DNA from: an uncultured Eggerthellaceae bacterium
GTDB taxonomy: Bacteria; Actinomycetota; Coriobacteriia; Coriobacteriales; Eggerthellaceae
Reading direction: 5' to 3'
NCBI GenBank assembly: GCA_934670115.1
Contig: CAKUOV010000002.1
Location: forward strand, 51,823-115,822
Length of the DNA stretch: 64,000 nt
The notes under the pieces are model-generated. The model saw nothing but the letters and a program-made list of their open reading frames with translations, ran no database searches and was not told where the DNA came from. Shown here piece by piece: positions 18,446-27,794 of this stretch (position 1 is its first letter; each line of letters begins with the position of its first letter). The translations under genes and the position numbers were made by a program.

Positions 18446-20515
18446 ATGATAAACGACTTAAAATATTCGCATTATGCTTCAGACGGTGTTGGGGAAGGCC
18501 GCAGTGCGGGCGTGTCGCGTGTTCGCAACGTGGCTGCGCCAGTCCGTTTCGGTGCGTCTTCATGGGTGGTCGGGTGCTCCGGTGCTCCCGCGCGCGGTGC
18601 TTCTGCAGCTGCTCGTTTCGGTATGTCTTCGGGGGCGTTCGCTGGTGTCTTCGCGCTGCTTTCGTTGCTGCTGCTGATTGCAACGTTGTGCGTGCCCACG
18701 ACGCGTGCGTTTGCGGAGGAACCCTTCTTGTCGGTGTCTTCCACCTCCCAATATGGCGTGCCGTACACCACCATGAGCCAAGTGCGCGCCGAAACGCGTA
18801 TTGAGCGGCTTTTCACTCATTCCGACAGCATCGAGCGCGGCGACGTGTACCTGATTGTAGCCCCCGGCTGGGAATGGAGCGATATCAAGCAGGATGCTAC
18901 CCCCACGCTTTACAGCTTTGTGTACGCGAACGCTTCGGCGAATTTGACGTACAACGGCGCGTTGAACTGGGATGAGCATAAAGATCTAACATCACTGCAT
19001 GTTCTTGCGTTCAAAACGATCAGCCCCGAAGGCATGGAAGAAGTCATGAATCGCGTGGTGAACAACCTGAAAACGGGCGATTCGCTGGTCATCACGAATT
19101 CCGTGGCGTTTTTGGGTGAATGCGATGAGGCCGAGGATTATTCTTGCTTCGTGGTAAAAGACGCCTCTGACAAGGGACTTTTCACGTCTTCGACCACCCG
19201 CCACATGGGCTTGATTGCCACGCGCGATGCCATTGCCGCAGTTGACGCGCTTGCGTCCACGTCGCAGCGTTTTCCGGCAAGCCTGACCGTTTATCCCGCG
19301 TCGGAGCTTATGCCCACTATCACGCGTTTGAACATTCTGGAGCGCGACTCCGCCATGGCAACTGCGCTGCAGGAATCTCAGCCAAGCTTTGTTGTGGTCA
19401 TGGTTGCAATTCTGATCTTTGCGGTGCTGTGCACGGCGGTGCTGCTCTTCTTGGAGATTCGCATTCGGCCGAAAGTGCTGGCGTATCTGCTGCCGGCCGC
19501 GCGCATCATGTGGATATTCTCGCTTGCCATTCCGCTTGCCACGTATCTGATGATGCTGCAGCTGCCTACGCATCCCGATGCCGAAATTTGCCTGGACTAT
19601 TTCTGGTTCTGCGTTCTTGAAATATCGCTCGTGTGCTTGATTGTGGCGCTTGTTTTCCGCTGGACCTGGGCTTATATGGGGCTTTTGGGCGCTACGGTGA
19701 TCACGTTGATGCTTGATCAGCTGGCGGGTGGTCCGCTTTCGGTGGGCAGCTATCTTTCGTATGCGCCGGTGGAAGGCGTGCGCTTCTTCGGCATTGGCAA
19801 CGAGGGTGCGGCGCTGCTTTTTGGTTCGTGGGTCATGCTGGTGGCGTTCTATTTGACGCGCAGACCCTTTAGCAAGTTGTCGCAGCGTTTGCGGCGCTGG
19901 TTGTATCCGGTGGCGTCGCTGATTATTTGCACGGTGATTGCGGCTCCGTGGTGGGGCGCGAATTTTGGCGTTATCATCTGGGGCTTAGTGGGAACGTTCG
20001 TGTCGTGGCGCCTGTTTAGCGGACATAAATTCAGTAAACGCGAAGTGGTAGCGGCCGTTTTTGTTTCGGGGCTTCTTGCCATTGCGGTGCTGTTCTTGGA
20101 CACCACGTTCAACAGCGGCTCGCATATGGGTGGTCATGTGAATTTCTTCGCGGGCGACCTTTTTGGTCAGATCGTCCAGGTTTTTGTGAACGTGGGCAAG
20201 TATTGCTGGGATACGCTGGTGTTTTCTCCGCTGCTTACGGTGCTTTTTGTGGCCGTGGTGGGATTCCTGCTGTTCATTGCTATCGTGCAGCCCGGCCCTT
20301 ACGAGGCGTTTTGGAAGCTGCATAGCGAATTCCACGGCGCATTTTACGCGCTGATTGTCACTGCTATTCTGATGTTTCTTTTCGAGGACTCGGGCATTCT
20401 GATGCCGGCGTTGCTGCTGCTCTACCCGCTTTCGGGCCTGATGTGGTTCGTGTGCAACTTCCACAGCTGGCACATTCGCTCGTTCATCAAGGAGCGCGGC
20501 GTGCTTGAGCGCTAG
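18446..20515 (+). CDS. Hypothetical polytopic membrane protein with a large extracytoplasmic domain
   Basis: 689 residues. A basic N-terminal stretch precedes a membrane anchor (GVFALLSLLLLIATLCVPTTRAFA), then a ~230-residue extracytoplasmic domain (res ~85-315), then about ten membrane helices with conserved-looking loops GVRFFGIGNEGAALLFG and APWWGANFGVIIWG. Related proteins with GxGNE and APWWGANFG motifs exist in Gram-positive bacteria without an assigned function. A TATACT ends 7 bases before ATG 18446 and no ribosome site is seen, so a leaderless message is likely. ATG 18623 would give a cleaner signal-peptide-like start and cannot be excluded. Confidence 0.75.
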   Translation: MINDLKYSHYASDGVGEGRSAGVSRVRNVAAPVRFGASSWVVGCSGAPARGASAAARFGMSSGAFAGVFALLSLLLLIATLCVPTTRAFAEEPFLSVSSTSQYGVPYTTMSQVRAETRIERLFTHSDSIERGDVYLIVAPGWEWSDIKQDATPTLYSFVYANASANLTYNGALNWDEHKDLTSLHVLAFKTISPEGMEEVMNRVVNNLKTGDSLVITNSVAFLGECDEAEDYSCFVVKDASDKGLFTSSTTRHMGLIATRDAIAAVDALASTSQRFPASLTVYPASELMPTITRLNILERDSAMATALQESQPSFVVVMVAILIFAVLCTAVLLFLEIRIRPKVLAYLLPAARIMWIFSLAIPLATYLMMLQLPTHPDAEICLDYFWFCVLEISLVCLIVALVFRWTWAYMGLLGATVITLMLDQLAGGPLSVGSYLSYAPVEGVRFFGIGNEGAALLFGSWVMLVAFYLTRRPFSKLSQRLRRWLYPVASLIICTVIAAPWWGANFGVIIWGLVGTFVSWRLFSGHKFSKREVVAAVFVSGLLAIAVLFLDTTFNSGSHMGGHVNFFAGDLFGQIVQVFVNVGKYCWDTLVFSPLLTVLFVAVVGFLLFIAIVQPGPYEAFWKLHSEFHGAFYALIVTAILMFLFEDSGILMPALLLLYPLSGLMWFVCNFHSWHIRSFIKERGVLER

Positions 20516-20679
20516 GCGCTTACGGGGAAGGCCCAAGCAGCAGAAGGGGTGCGCGCTCTGGTGCGGCCAGTGTGAAACTGGGGTCGCAAGGCGGGACCTG
20601 CGGCTCCAGTGCAACGGAACAGGGCAAGGCGGCGCGCGGTGTTGCGCGGCGGCACGGTTGAGCAAGGGAAGGAGCGCGC

Positions 20680-21480
20680 ATGAGCGGAAAAGAGCAGCTT
20701 ACGAGCTTCGATGTTGCGCAGCGGGGGGCAGCGCAGTTTGACCCCGCGGAAGTTGATACGACGCAACGCGATCCAGCGTGGCTTGACGTGACGCAGTTTG
20801 ATCCCGCAAAGCTTGACGCCCATTGTCACCTTCAGCACGACCCTTGCTTTCGCGCGTATGCGCAAACGCACCCTGACCAGCACTTTTTCTGCATGACGGA
20901 AACGCCTGATGAGTATGTGCGTTTTTGCGATGCGGGTTTGCCCGCCAATGTTTCGCTCGGGCTGGGCTTGCATCCGTGGCGCGTTTCGGCCAATGCTGCC
21001 ATTGCGAACGCCCAGGTGGATGACGCGTTGCAGTTGCTATCCGATGCATGGCTCATGGGCGAAGTCGGCCTTGATTTTTCCCCGAAGCATGCGTGCACGC
21101 GCGATAACCAGCTTGCGGCGTTTCGCGCAATCGCCCGGGCGGCTGCGGGTCGTACGGCTACAAACGGCGTGGGCGCACGGTCGCGTATCCTATCTATCCA
21201 TGCTGTTCAAGCGGCGGGTGAGGCGCTTGAAATACTGCAAGAGGCTGGTTGCTTTGATACGTGCGTCTGCATCTTCCACTGGTTTTCGGGCACAAGCGAT
21301 CAGCTGGTGGCAGCACGCCGCGCAGGATGTTATTTCTCTTTCGGTCCGCGCGCGTTGGCAACGAAGCGCGGTCGCGCGTATGCGGCTCAACTGCCTGCCA
21401 ATCGCGTTTTGCGCGAAAGCGATGCGTTCCTGCTAGACGAGTGGCTGAAAGACCAGCGGGGTGCCGTTCCAAACGACTAG
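20680..21480 (+). CDS. TatD-family metal-dependent hydrolase (nuclease)
   Basis: 266 residues. Metal ligands are visible in order: DAHCHLQ (HxH), GEVGLDFSPKH (Glu), LSIHAVQAAGEAL (His), CIFHWFSG (His) and a C-terminal ESDAF (Asp). TatD proteins are TIM-barrel 3'-5' DNases linked to DNA repair or turnover. Its N terminus is unusual: ~40 extra residues containing near-repeats of the form DxTQxDPAxxD before the first histidines. Ribosome site AAGGAG lies 7 bases before ATG 20680. It is followed after 126 bp by pheS. Confidence 0.82.
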   Translation: MSGKEQLTSFDVAQRGAAQFDPAEVDTTQRDPAWLDVTQFDPAKLDAHCHLQHDPCFRAYAQTHPDQHFFCMTETPDEYVRFCDAGLPANVSLGLGLHPWRVSANAAIANAQVDDALQLLSDAWLMGEVGLDFSPKHACTRDNQLAAFRAIARAAAGRTATNGVGARSRILSIHAVQAAGEALEILQEAGCFDTCVCIFHWFSGTSDQLVAARRAGCYFSFGPRALATKRGRAYAAQLPANRVLRESDAFLLDEWLKDQRGAVPND

Positions 21481-21564
21481 CTGGTTTGTTGCGCCCTGCC
21501 CACACGCACCATGCTGCTCCTGTGTTTTCCCCTTACGCTTGCCGGGTTTGCGCAGTTTTTGGAG

Positions 21565-21570
21565 TATACT
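21565..21570 (+). promoter_or_regulatory. Probable -10 box of pheS (TATACT)
   Basis: TATACT at 21565-21570 precedes the GTG start of pheS by 36 bp. No good -35 is visible at the standard distance. Confidence 0.4.
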
Positions 21571-21606
21571 ACATGGTTACGTTTGTAATGAAGGAAAGGA
21601 ACGCTC

Positions 21607-22668
21607 GTGAGCGTTATTGAAGAACTGAGCACCTTGCGTGATGAAACGCTTGCAGCAATCGCTGCTGCTGAAAATACCGTTGAATTGGACAAAGTACGCG
21701 TTGCCGTTTTGGGCAAGTCGGGCACCCTTACCGGCTACCTGCGTTCCATGGGCAAGCTCCCCAAAGAAGAGCGCGCCGTGGTGGGCAAAACGGTAAACGA
21801 AGCGCGCGCCATTGTGGAAAGCGCCCTTGAAGAGCGTAAATCCGCACTGACGGCTTCTGAACTTATGGCCGCGATCAACGCCGCTGCCGTTGACGTCACG
21901 CTTCCTGGTCGTTCCCAGCAAATGGGCACGCGCCACTTGATCAACAAGATTTCCGACGAGATGTGCGACTTCTTTGCCGGCCTGGGCTATAGCGTTATTT
22001 CCGGCCCCGAGGTCGAAACGGACTGGTACAACTTCACGGCGCTGAACGCTCCGGCCGATCATCCCAGCCGCAGCATGCAAGATACGTTCTACGTGAAGGA
22101 CCGTTCGGGCGATGAGTCCGCGGTGCGCGGCGAGTCCGACGTTTTGCTGCGTACGCAAACTTCTGGCTGCCAGGTGCACGCCATGGAGAACCAAGAGCCG
22201 CCCATTTACGTGATTGCGCCCGGCAAGGTGTATCGCCGCGATGTGGCCGACCCCAGCCATCTTCCGCAGTTTACCCAGATGGAGGGCCTGGTTGTTGACA
22301 AGGGCATCACGTTTGGTGACCTGAAGGGCACGCTTGAGCTGTTCTGCAAGCAGATGTTCGGCGAAGAGCGCAAGACGCGTTTCCGCGCGCACTACTTCCC
22401 ATTCACCGAGCCGTCTGCCGAAGCGGACGTGAGCTGCGGCATTTGCCACGGCGAAGGCTGCCGCATGTGCAAGGGCACCGGCTGGCTGGAAATTTTGGGC
22501 TGCGGCATGGTGGATCCCAACGTGTTGCGCATGTCGGGCATTGACCCCGAAGTCTATTCCGGCTTTGCGTTTGGCGTGGGCGTAGAGCGCGTTGCGTGCT
22601 TGAAGTACAACGTGCCTGACCTGCGTATGCTTATCGAAGGCGATATGCGTTTCTTGCGCCAGTTCTAA
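21607..22668 (+). CDS. pheS: Phenylalanyl-tRNA synthetase alpha subunit
   Basis: A 353-residue class II synthetase alpha chain of normal length. The N-terminal ~80 residues form the coiled-coil tRNA-binding arm; the catalytic part has GFEV-type motif 1 (GYSVISGPEVETDWYNF), motif 2 around GKVYRRDVADPSHLPQFTQMEGLVVD and motif 3 GFAFGVGVERVACLKYNVPDLR. With PheT it forms the alpha2beta2 enzyme that charges tRNA-Phe. GTG 21607 is the start; GAAAGGAA is 6 bases upstream. pheT does not follow: it lies at 54793, about 32 kb away, whereas most bacteria keep pheST together. Confidence 0.95.
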   Translation: MSVIEELSTLRDETLAAIAAAENTVELDKVRVAVLGKSGTLTGYLRSMGKLPKEERAVVGKTVNEARAIVESALEERKSALTASELMAAINAAAVDVTLPGRSQQMGTRHLINKISDEMCDFFAGLGYSVISGPEVETDWYNFTALNAPADHPSRSMQDTFYVKDRSGDESAVRGESDVLLRTQTSGCQVHAMENQEPPIYVIAPGKVYRRDVADPSHLPQFTQMEGLVVDKGITFGDLKGTLELFCKQMFGEERKTRFRAHYFPFTEPSAEADVSCGICHGEGCRMCKGTGWLEILGCGMVDPNVLRMSGIDPEVYSGFAFGVGVERVACLKYNVPDLRMLIEGDMRFLRQF

Positions 22669-22760
22669 AAACCGTCGTTACAAACCGTTGCCAGCGCTGC
22701 GGCTTTTCGGAAGCGCTGGCCAACTTATACGCGAAAAGAGTATGCGAAGCGGGGGCTTTT

Positions 22761-24038
22761 ATGTCTGAAGAAGTAATTGTTGTCGAAGGCACGGGCGTCC
22801 TGAGCGGCACGGTGCGCGTTTCCGGCGCGAAGAATTCCGCGCTGAAGCTCATGGCCGCAGCGTTGCTGGGTCAGGGCAAGTGCGTGCTGCATAATGTTCC
22901 GCAGATTTCGGACATAGAGGTCATGAGCGATGTGCTGCGCCGATTGGGCGCGACGGTTCAACGCGATGAGCAGGACCCCCACACGCTGATTGTCGATACG
23001 GCGTCGGTTACTTCGTACGAGACTCCTTACGAGCTTGTTTCCAAGATGCGTGCGAGCATTTCGGTGCTGGGTCCGCTGATTGGGCGCTTCGGCCGTGCTC
23101 ATGTGGCTATGCCGGGCGGTTGCCAGATTGGCGCGCGCAAGATTGACATGCATTTGCTGGGCCTGGAGAAGTTGGGCGTTCGCTTTGAAGTGAAGCACGG
23201 TGACTTGCAGGCGCAGGCGCCTGATGGCTTGCGCGGTGCGTACATTACGCTTGACTTTCCCAGCGTGGGTGCCACGGAAAACATGCTGATGGCATCGGTG
23301 GTGGCACAGGGCGAAACCGTTATTGACAACGCTGCGCGCGAACCGGAAATCGTTGACTTGTGCAATATGTTGAACGCCATGGGTGCGCGCGTTTCGGGTG
23401 GTGGCACGTCCACTATTACGGTGGAAGGCGTTTCCCTTAAGGATTTGCATCCGTGTGAGCATACCACGGTGGGCGACCGCATTGAGGCGGGCACGTTCCT
23501 TGCCGGCGGCGCGCTTACGGGTGGCCCCGTAACGGTGACGGGCATCGATCCTTCGTTTTTGCGCATGGCCATGGTGAAGCTGGAATCGCTCGGCTGCACG
23601 GTAAGCACCACGGAAGATTCCATTACGGTTACGCGCACCGAACCGTTGCATTGCACCGATATCCAAACCCTTCCTCATCCGGGTTTTCCCACTGATCTGC
23701 AGGCGCAGTTCATGCTGCTGGCAGCGTTGGCTCAGGGCAATTCGGTGATTACCGAAAACGTTTTCGAGAATCGTTTCATGTTTGCGGCCGAGCTCATGCG
23801 CATGGGTGCCGATATCACTATCGAGGATCATCACGCCATGGTGTGCGGGGTTCCCGCGCTTCAGGGCGCGCCGGTGTCTTCGACCGACTTGCGTGCCGGT
23901 GCCGCGCTGGTTTTGGCGGGCATTGTTGCAGAAGGCGAGACAATTGTGCGTGGGCTTGAGCATATCGACCGCGGTTACGAGGATTACGTGGGCAAACTTG
24001 CATCTTTGGGCGCATCGGTTGCGCGCAAAGTTGTGTAG
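22761..24038 (+). CDS. murA: UDP-N-acetylglucosamine 1-carboxyvinyltransferase
   Basis: 425 residues; it transfers enolpyruvate from PEP to UDP-GlcNAc, the first committed step of peptidoglycan synthesis in the cytoplasm. SGAKNSALK near the N terminus supplies the conserved Lys/Asn pair, and GGCQIGARKIDMH holds the active-site Cys that fosfomycin alkylates in this family. The C-terminal GAALVLAGIVAEGET and HIDRGYED segments complete the inside-out barrel. It is 92 bp after pheS, and 30 bp before the LCP-like envelope gene, suggesting a cell-wall pair. The sequence upstream of its start (GAAGCGGGGG) resembles that of the next gene. Confidence 0.95.
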   Translation: MSEEVIVVEGTGVLSGTVRVSGAKNSALKLMAAALLGQGKCVLHNVPQISDIEVMSDVLRRLGATVQRDEQDPHTLIVDTASVTSYETPYELVSKMRASISVLGPLIGRFGRAHVAMPGGCQIGARKIDMHLLGLEKLGVRFEVKHGDLQAQAPDGLRGAYITLDFPSVGATENMLMASVVAQGETVIDNAAREPEIVDLCNMLNAMGARVSGGGTSTITVEGVSLKDLHPCEHTTVGDRIEAGTFLAGGALTGGPVTVTGIDPSFLRMAMVKLESLGCTVSTTEDSITVTRTEPLHCTDIQTLPHPGFPTDLQAQFMLLAALAQGNSVITENVFENRFMFAAELMRMGADITIEDHHAMVCGVPALQGAPVSSTDLRAGAALVLAGIVAEGETIVRGLEHIDRGYEDYVGKLASLGASVARKVV

Positions 24039-24068
24039 CAAGCGGGTCTTGAGCGAAGCGGGTTTTAC

Positions 24069-25814
24069 GTGGCATTCTCCGACGACAACAACACATCCCG
24101 GTCATCGCGATCTTCCCGGCGCGAATCCGAGCGTTCGTCTGGGCGCGGCGGCGAGCGTGGGTCCCATCGCGCATCGGCCCGTAGCTCCAGTCGTAGCGCG
24201 GAGCGCGGTGGCGGCGGTTCTGATCGTGGAGCGCATCGTGCTGCTGCGCATGCGTCGCATCGTACCGTTAATGCTGCTCAGTCACGTAAAACATCGGAGC
24301 AGATTCGCTCGAACACGTACGGAACGCATCACGGCGCTTCGAATGGCGCGGTGTCGGGTTCTGCGCGGCGTGCCGCATCGGGCGTGGTGCCGCACGTAGA
24401 AAATATGTCGCGCCATTCAGGAAATGCCGCGGCCGCAAATATATCCAGCCGCCGTCAAGCTAAGCGTGCGAACAGGGGATACGTTGATCAAATTACGCCG
24501 ACTACCATGTCGGGCGAAAGCGTGGGCGCATATTCCCGCCGTATGAATCGCCGCAACTTTGGACAGGAGATCCAGCGCAAATCAAGCATGAAGCGCGCAG
24601 GATTCATTCTGGCGGCGTTGCTTCTGATTGCGGGCATTGGTGCTGCGGCCGCGTACTTTGCGTTCTTCGCTTCGGTTGATGCGCGCCTTGCTGCGGGAAG
24701 CGATGACGCTCTGTCCGCTTCGCTGACTGCCCAGGAGCAAGACCAGCCGTTCTACACGCTTCTCACGGCCGATTTGAATGACACAAACGGCAACAACAAT
24801 ATTGACGCCATGCTCCTTGCACGCCTTGACCAGGCCTCTAAGCAGATTACGCTGGTGGCTATTCCGGGCAACTTGAAGGTGGCAACGGGGGACTCCCAGG
24901 TGTCGCTGTCTTCCGTTTTGGCTTCTGCGGGCGCGTCGAGCGTCGTGAATGCGGTGTCATCGCTTACGGGTGCGAAAATTTCCCATTACCTGCACATCGA
25001 TAAAGCGGGATTCGTGAAAATCGTCGATGACTTGGGTGGCGTGTCCGTTTCCGTGAAAGAGGTCGTGGATGATCCGCAAGCGGGTAGCATCTATCTTTCT
25101 GTGGGCGAGCAAACGCTTGATGGTGCATCGGCTGCTGTGTATTTAGCGGCGTCCAATTACAAGAAGGGCGTTGAAACGCAGATGGCTTGTCAGCTTGAAT
25201 TCGCGCAGGCATTCGCCACGCGCTTTTTTGCGAACGACGGCGGTTTCGTTCTTGATGGCAAGCTTGACGATTTAGCATCGCACCTGGTCACCGATATGTC
25301 GGCGCACGAACTTCAGGACTTTCTGGGTGAGCTGCAAGGCGCTAATGGCAGCGAGATTTACGTTGCGCAAATCGAGGGGTACGTGCAAAGCTCTACAGCT
25401 CATGGGTACACCGCAAAGCTTTTCTATCCCACAGCGTCAAGTGTGACGAATCTTATGGCAAAGGTGGATGAAGGCTCCGATCCTTCCGTTTTGACGCAGC
25501 AGAGCCAAGCGACATCCGTTGACAAGGAGTCGTTCGAGATTACGGTTCGCAACGGCTCGGGTATGACGGGCGGCGCCACATCGCTGGCGCAAATCCTGAC
25601 CGATGCGGGCTTTACCGTGGCGGAAACGGGCAATGCCGATAGCTACGTATACACGGAAACGCTGGTCATCTACCTTGATCCTGCGTATAAAGAAGCATGC
25701 GAAGCGGTTGTGCAGGCGTTGGGCACCGGGCGCGTGGTGAATGGCATCAACGGCTACACGTTCGACACCGAAGTCCTGGTTGTGCTTGGCTCCGATTGGA
25801 AACCGCTCTCGTAG
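24069..25814 (+). CDS. LytR-CpsA-Psr (LCP) family protein with LytR_C domain and degenerate active site
   Basis: 581 residues: a ~175-residue cytoplasmic Ser/Arg/Gly/His-rich tail, one membrane helix (AGFILAALLLIAGIGAAAAYFAFFA), an LCP domain (~res 215-420) and a LytR_C domain (~495-581; VRNGSGMTGGATSLAQILTDAGF). LCP enzymes attach wall polymers to peptidoglycan from lipid carriers, using Asp and Arg residues that bind metal and pyrophosphate. Here DAMLLARLDQASKQITLVAIPGNLKV replaces the usual SIPRD-type signature, and the later Arg-rich motif reads YLAASNYKKGVETQMACQLEFAQA, lacking the arginines. ISHYLHIDKAGFVKIVDDLGGVSVSV is well kept, so the fold is secure while catalysis is doubtful. GTG 24069 is the start. 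Confidence 0.82.
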   Translation: MAFSDDNNTSRSSRSSRRESERSSGRGGERGSHRASARSSSRSAERGGGGSDRGAHRAAAHASHRTVNAAQSRKTSEQIRSNTYGTHHGASNGAVSGSARRAASGVVPHVENMSRHSGNAAAANISSRRQAKRANRGYVDQITPTTMSGESVGAYSRRMNRRNFGQEIQRKSSMKRAGFILAALLLIAGIGAAAAYFAFFASVDARLAAGSDDALSASLTAQEQDQPFYTLLTADLNDTNGNNNIDAMLLARLDQASKQITLVAIPGNLKVATGDSQVSLSSVLASAGASSVVNAVSSLTGAKISHYLHIDKAGFVKIVDDLGGVSVSVKEVVDDPQAGSIYLSVGEQTLDGASAAVYLAASNYKKGVETQMACQLEFAQAFATRFFANDGGFVLDGKLDDLASHLVTDMSAHELQDFLGELQGANGSEIYVAQIEGYVQSSTAHGYTAKLFYPTASSVTNLMAKVDEGSDPSVLTQQSQATSVDKESFEITVRNGSGMTGGATSLAQILTDAGFTVAETGNADSYVYTETLVIYLDPAYKEACEAVVQALGTGRVVNGINGYTFDTEVLVVLGSDWKPLS

Positions 25815-25871
25815 AACTTGCGAAGACGTAGTAGGCGCGGGCTGGGAAGGACTCGCCTTAGCAGCGCTCAT

Positions 25872-26001
25872 GGGGGAAGACACGGGGCGGGAAGAACTCG
25901 CCTCACGACTCCGCTTGGATAATGCTCCTCCTTGATTGTGGATCGCTCAACTTATCCAAAGCGTCGCAGTTCGGCTCGGTTCTTCCCGCCCCGCGCCTCC
26001 C
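25872..26001 (-). repeat. TTATCCAAGCGGAGTC hairpin family, copy 2 (about 130 bp)
   Basis: The reverse complement carries the same central GGATAAGTTGAG and GAGCATTATCC segments as copies 1 and 3. Its outer arms (GGGGCGGGAAGAA opposite TTCTTCCCGCCCC) differ in sequence from the others yet are strongly complementary. Confidence 0.85.
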
Positions 26002-26132
26002 GTCGGCTGTTTCTTCTTGCGCGATTTGCGGAATAAGATAAAGCGCTTATAGGTGGTTTATATCTGCTAGTAGCGCTTACCATGGATTGCGCAGCTCTTC
26101 GGTGTCGAACGCGAAGTCGTTTCTGCTGGGGC

Positions 26133-26171
26133 GGAAAAGGGGAGGGGGCGCCGCGAACGCAGCGCCCCCTC
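26133..26171 (-). terminator. Terminator downstream of the NlpC/P60 gene
   Basis: GAGGGGGCGC (26142-26151) and GCGCCCCCTC (26162-26171) form a perfect 10-bp stem; on the minus strand it is followed by CCCCTTTTCC. Confidence 0.6.
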
Positions 26172-26221
26172 GTGTACGTAAATATGTCTTGGTTCGTTCG
26201 CAACCTTGTGATTGCGGTCTC

Positions 26222-26259
26222 GTGATTGCCGGCGATTGCGAGCGATTACCGGCAATCAC
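26222..26259 (-). other. Perfect 11-bp hairpin overlapping the NlpC/P60 stop codon
   Basis: GTGATTGCCGG (26222-26232) pairs with CCGGCAATCAC (26249-26259). It covers the stop codon and lacks a U tract, so it may protect or slow the transcript end rather than terminate. Related GATTGC/GATTACCGG segments are repeated around it. Confidence 0.55.
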
Positions 26260-27335
26260 CAGCGATGGAACGTCATGCCGCCCTGAACCGGGCCAACAAC
26301 AATACCCTGACCGGGGCTTGCAGCGTGAATCATCTGGCCGCCGCCAATGTAGATGCCGCAGTGGGCGCTGTTCACGGCAATGTCACCCGGCTGCGGGTCG
26401 GACACTTCGGTGTAGCCCAGGAACGTATAAGTGGTGCCTAGGCGGCTGTAGTTGCCGGTCAGGCAGTAGCTCACGAAGCCAGAGCAGTCAAAGCCGGTCG
26501 GGCCAACGCCGCCCCACACGTATGTGTTCGTGCCTTCGTTGTACAGAGCCCATGCGCGTCCTACGGTCGAACCTGCATCAGCACGTCCGGAGTAGTCGTT
26601 ATTCGTATTTCCTGAAGAGGAACCGCCGCCGTTGTCGTCATCGCCGTCGGAATCATTGTTCTGGCTGTTGTTCCATTCTTCCAGCGCAGCAGCATCGCGT
26701 GCAGCCTGCTCTTCGGCAAGCAACTCAGCGGCTTCGGCGCTCAGGTTGTCGTAGATGGCTTGCATCTCGGCAACAACGGATTCAGCTTCGTTCTTGATCT
26801 CTTCGGCTTCCTTTGCCTTCTGCGTAGCAATTTCTTGCTGCTCAACCAAAACAATCTTCTGCGCTTCGATTTCGGCCTTCAAATCTTTCGTTTCGGAAAT
26901 CATGTCGGCATCGTTTTGGTTCAAAATGGCCAGAAGGTCCCAGTTGTTCGCGAATTCCTCGAAGGACGTAGCGCCGAACAGCAGGTCGATAACGGTCAGG
27001 TTGCCGGAGCGATACATCGTACGCGCGCGCGTGCCCATGAGCTCCTGAAGCTTGGCGATGCGTTGCGTTGCGGCATCAATGCGATCTTGGGCTTCGGCAA
27101 CGGCTGCCTCGGCGGCTTCTTGCTCGGCAACGGCTTCCACCCAGTTATTCGATGCCGTGTCCAAAAATTCCTGCTTCTCGGTCAGTTGCGCGTAGGCGGC
27201 ATCGGCTTCGGCCTGCTTGTCATCGCCCGGCGTTGCAAATGCAGAGAAGGGAAGCGCCAAAGCCAAAAGAAGTGCGAGCGTTGCGCTCAACGTGGCTTTC
27301 GCGAAAGTTTTTTTACTTGCAAATGATTGGTGCAT
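26256..27335 (-). CDS. Secreted NlpC/P60 peptidoglycan endopeptidase with PcsB-like coiled coil
   Basis: 359 residues. A signal peptide (KKTFAKATLSATLALLLALALPFSAFA) is followed by a long coiled coil (~30-235) and a Ser/Asn/Gly/Asp linker. The C-terminal NlpC/P60 domain has the catalytic Cys in TGFDCSGFVSYC and His in NSAHCGIYIGGGQMIHAA. Such enzymes cut D-Glu-diaminoacid bonds during division. The coiled coil contains RARTMYRSGNLTVIDLLFGATSFEEFANNWD, closely matching the M23 protein at 46558, so the two probably share a recruiting partner (FtsEX-like in PcsB; inference). ATG 27335 is chosen (AAGGG 9 bases upstream, signal peptide directly after); the frame to 27389 is not used. Confidence 0.9.
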   Translation of the reverse strand: MHQSFASKKTFAKATLSATLALLLALALPFSAFATPGDDKQAEADAAYAQLTEKQEFLDTASNNWVEAVAEQEAAEAAVAEAQDRIDAATQRIAKLQELMGTRARTMYRSGNLTVIDLLFGATSFEEFANNWDLLAILNQNDADMISETKDLKAEIEAQKIVLVEQQEIATQKAKEAEEIKNEAESVVAEMQAIYDNLSAEAAELLAEEQAARDAAALEEWNNSQNNDSDGDDDNGGGSSSGNTNNDYSGRADAGSTVGRAWALYNEGTNTYVWGGVGPTGFDCSGFVSYCLTGNYSRLGTTYTFLGYTEVSDPQPGDIAVNSAHCGIYIGGGQMIHAASPGQGIVVGPVQGGMTFHRW

Positions 27336-27438
27336 AATAAATACCCTTACGAAATCGGGGTCAATACTCCAGGGATAATACCACAGCAACAGCGTGGGCC
27401 TGGGAAAGCGAACGCAGATTACACATCTTGCGTAAACT

Positions 27439-27452
27439 AACTATATATAGTT
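27439..27452. promoter_or_regulatory. AACTATATATAGTT palindrome upstream of the NlpC/P60 gene
   Basis: A perfect 14-bp AT-rich dyad about 104 bp before the minus-strand start; it may overlap a -10 region or be an operator. Confidence 0.4.
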
Positions 27453-27597
27453 CATATAACGGAGCGCTTTGCCGTTTGCGGGCAACGTTTTTCTATTCTT
27501 TCAATCCACGCGATGCTGCTTTTTATTGCTACGATGTGTACACGGTGTGAATACGCAGCGGCAAGAAAAAAGATACGCCCGGATACGTAGAAAGGTG

Positions 27598-27626
27598 TTG
27601 ACATGTTGCCGAGACTCGCGTAATAT
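27598..27626 (+). promoter_or_regulatory. Strong promoter of the tRNA-tuf operon
   Basis: TTGACA (27598-27603), 17-bp spacer, TAATAT (27621-27626), about 77 bp before tRNA-Tyr. Confidence 0.85.
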
Positions 27627-27703
27627 ACCGTCTGCTTCCGCGGAAAGAAAGTTTCTAAGGAAGTGGCAGCTTGATAAATGCACATGAATTGAGCGAAGAA
27701 TTT

Positions 27704-27788
27704 GGGAGTGTGCCCGAGTGGTTAAAGGGGACGGGCTGTAAACCCGTTAGCTATGCTTACCTAGGTTCGAATCCTAGCGCTCCCACCA
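27704..27788 (+). tRNA. tRNA-Tyr (anticodon GTA)
   Basis: 85 nt including an encoded CCA. Acceptor GGGAGTG pairs with CGCTCCC; the long variable arm and GTA in GGCTGTAAACC identify tyrosine. Confidence 0.95.
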
Positions 27789-27794
27789 TTTCTC

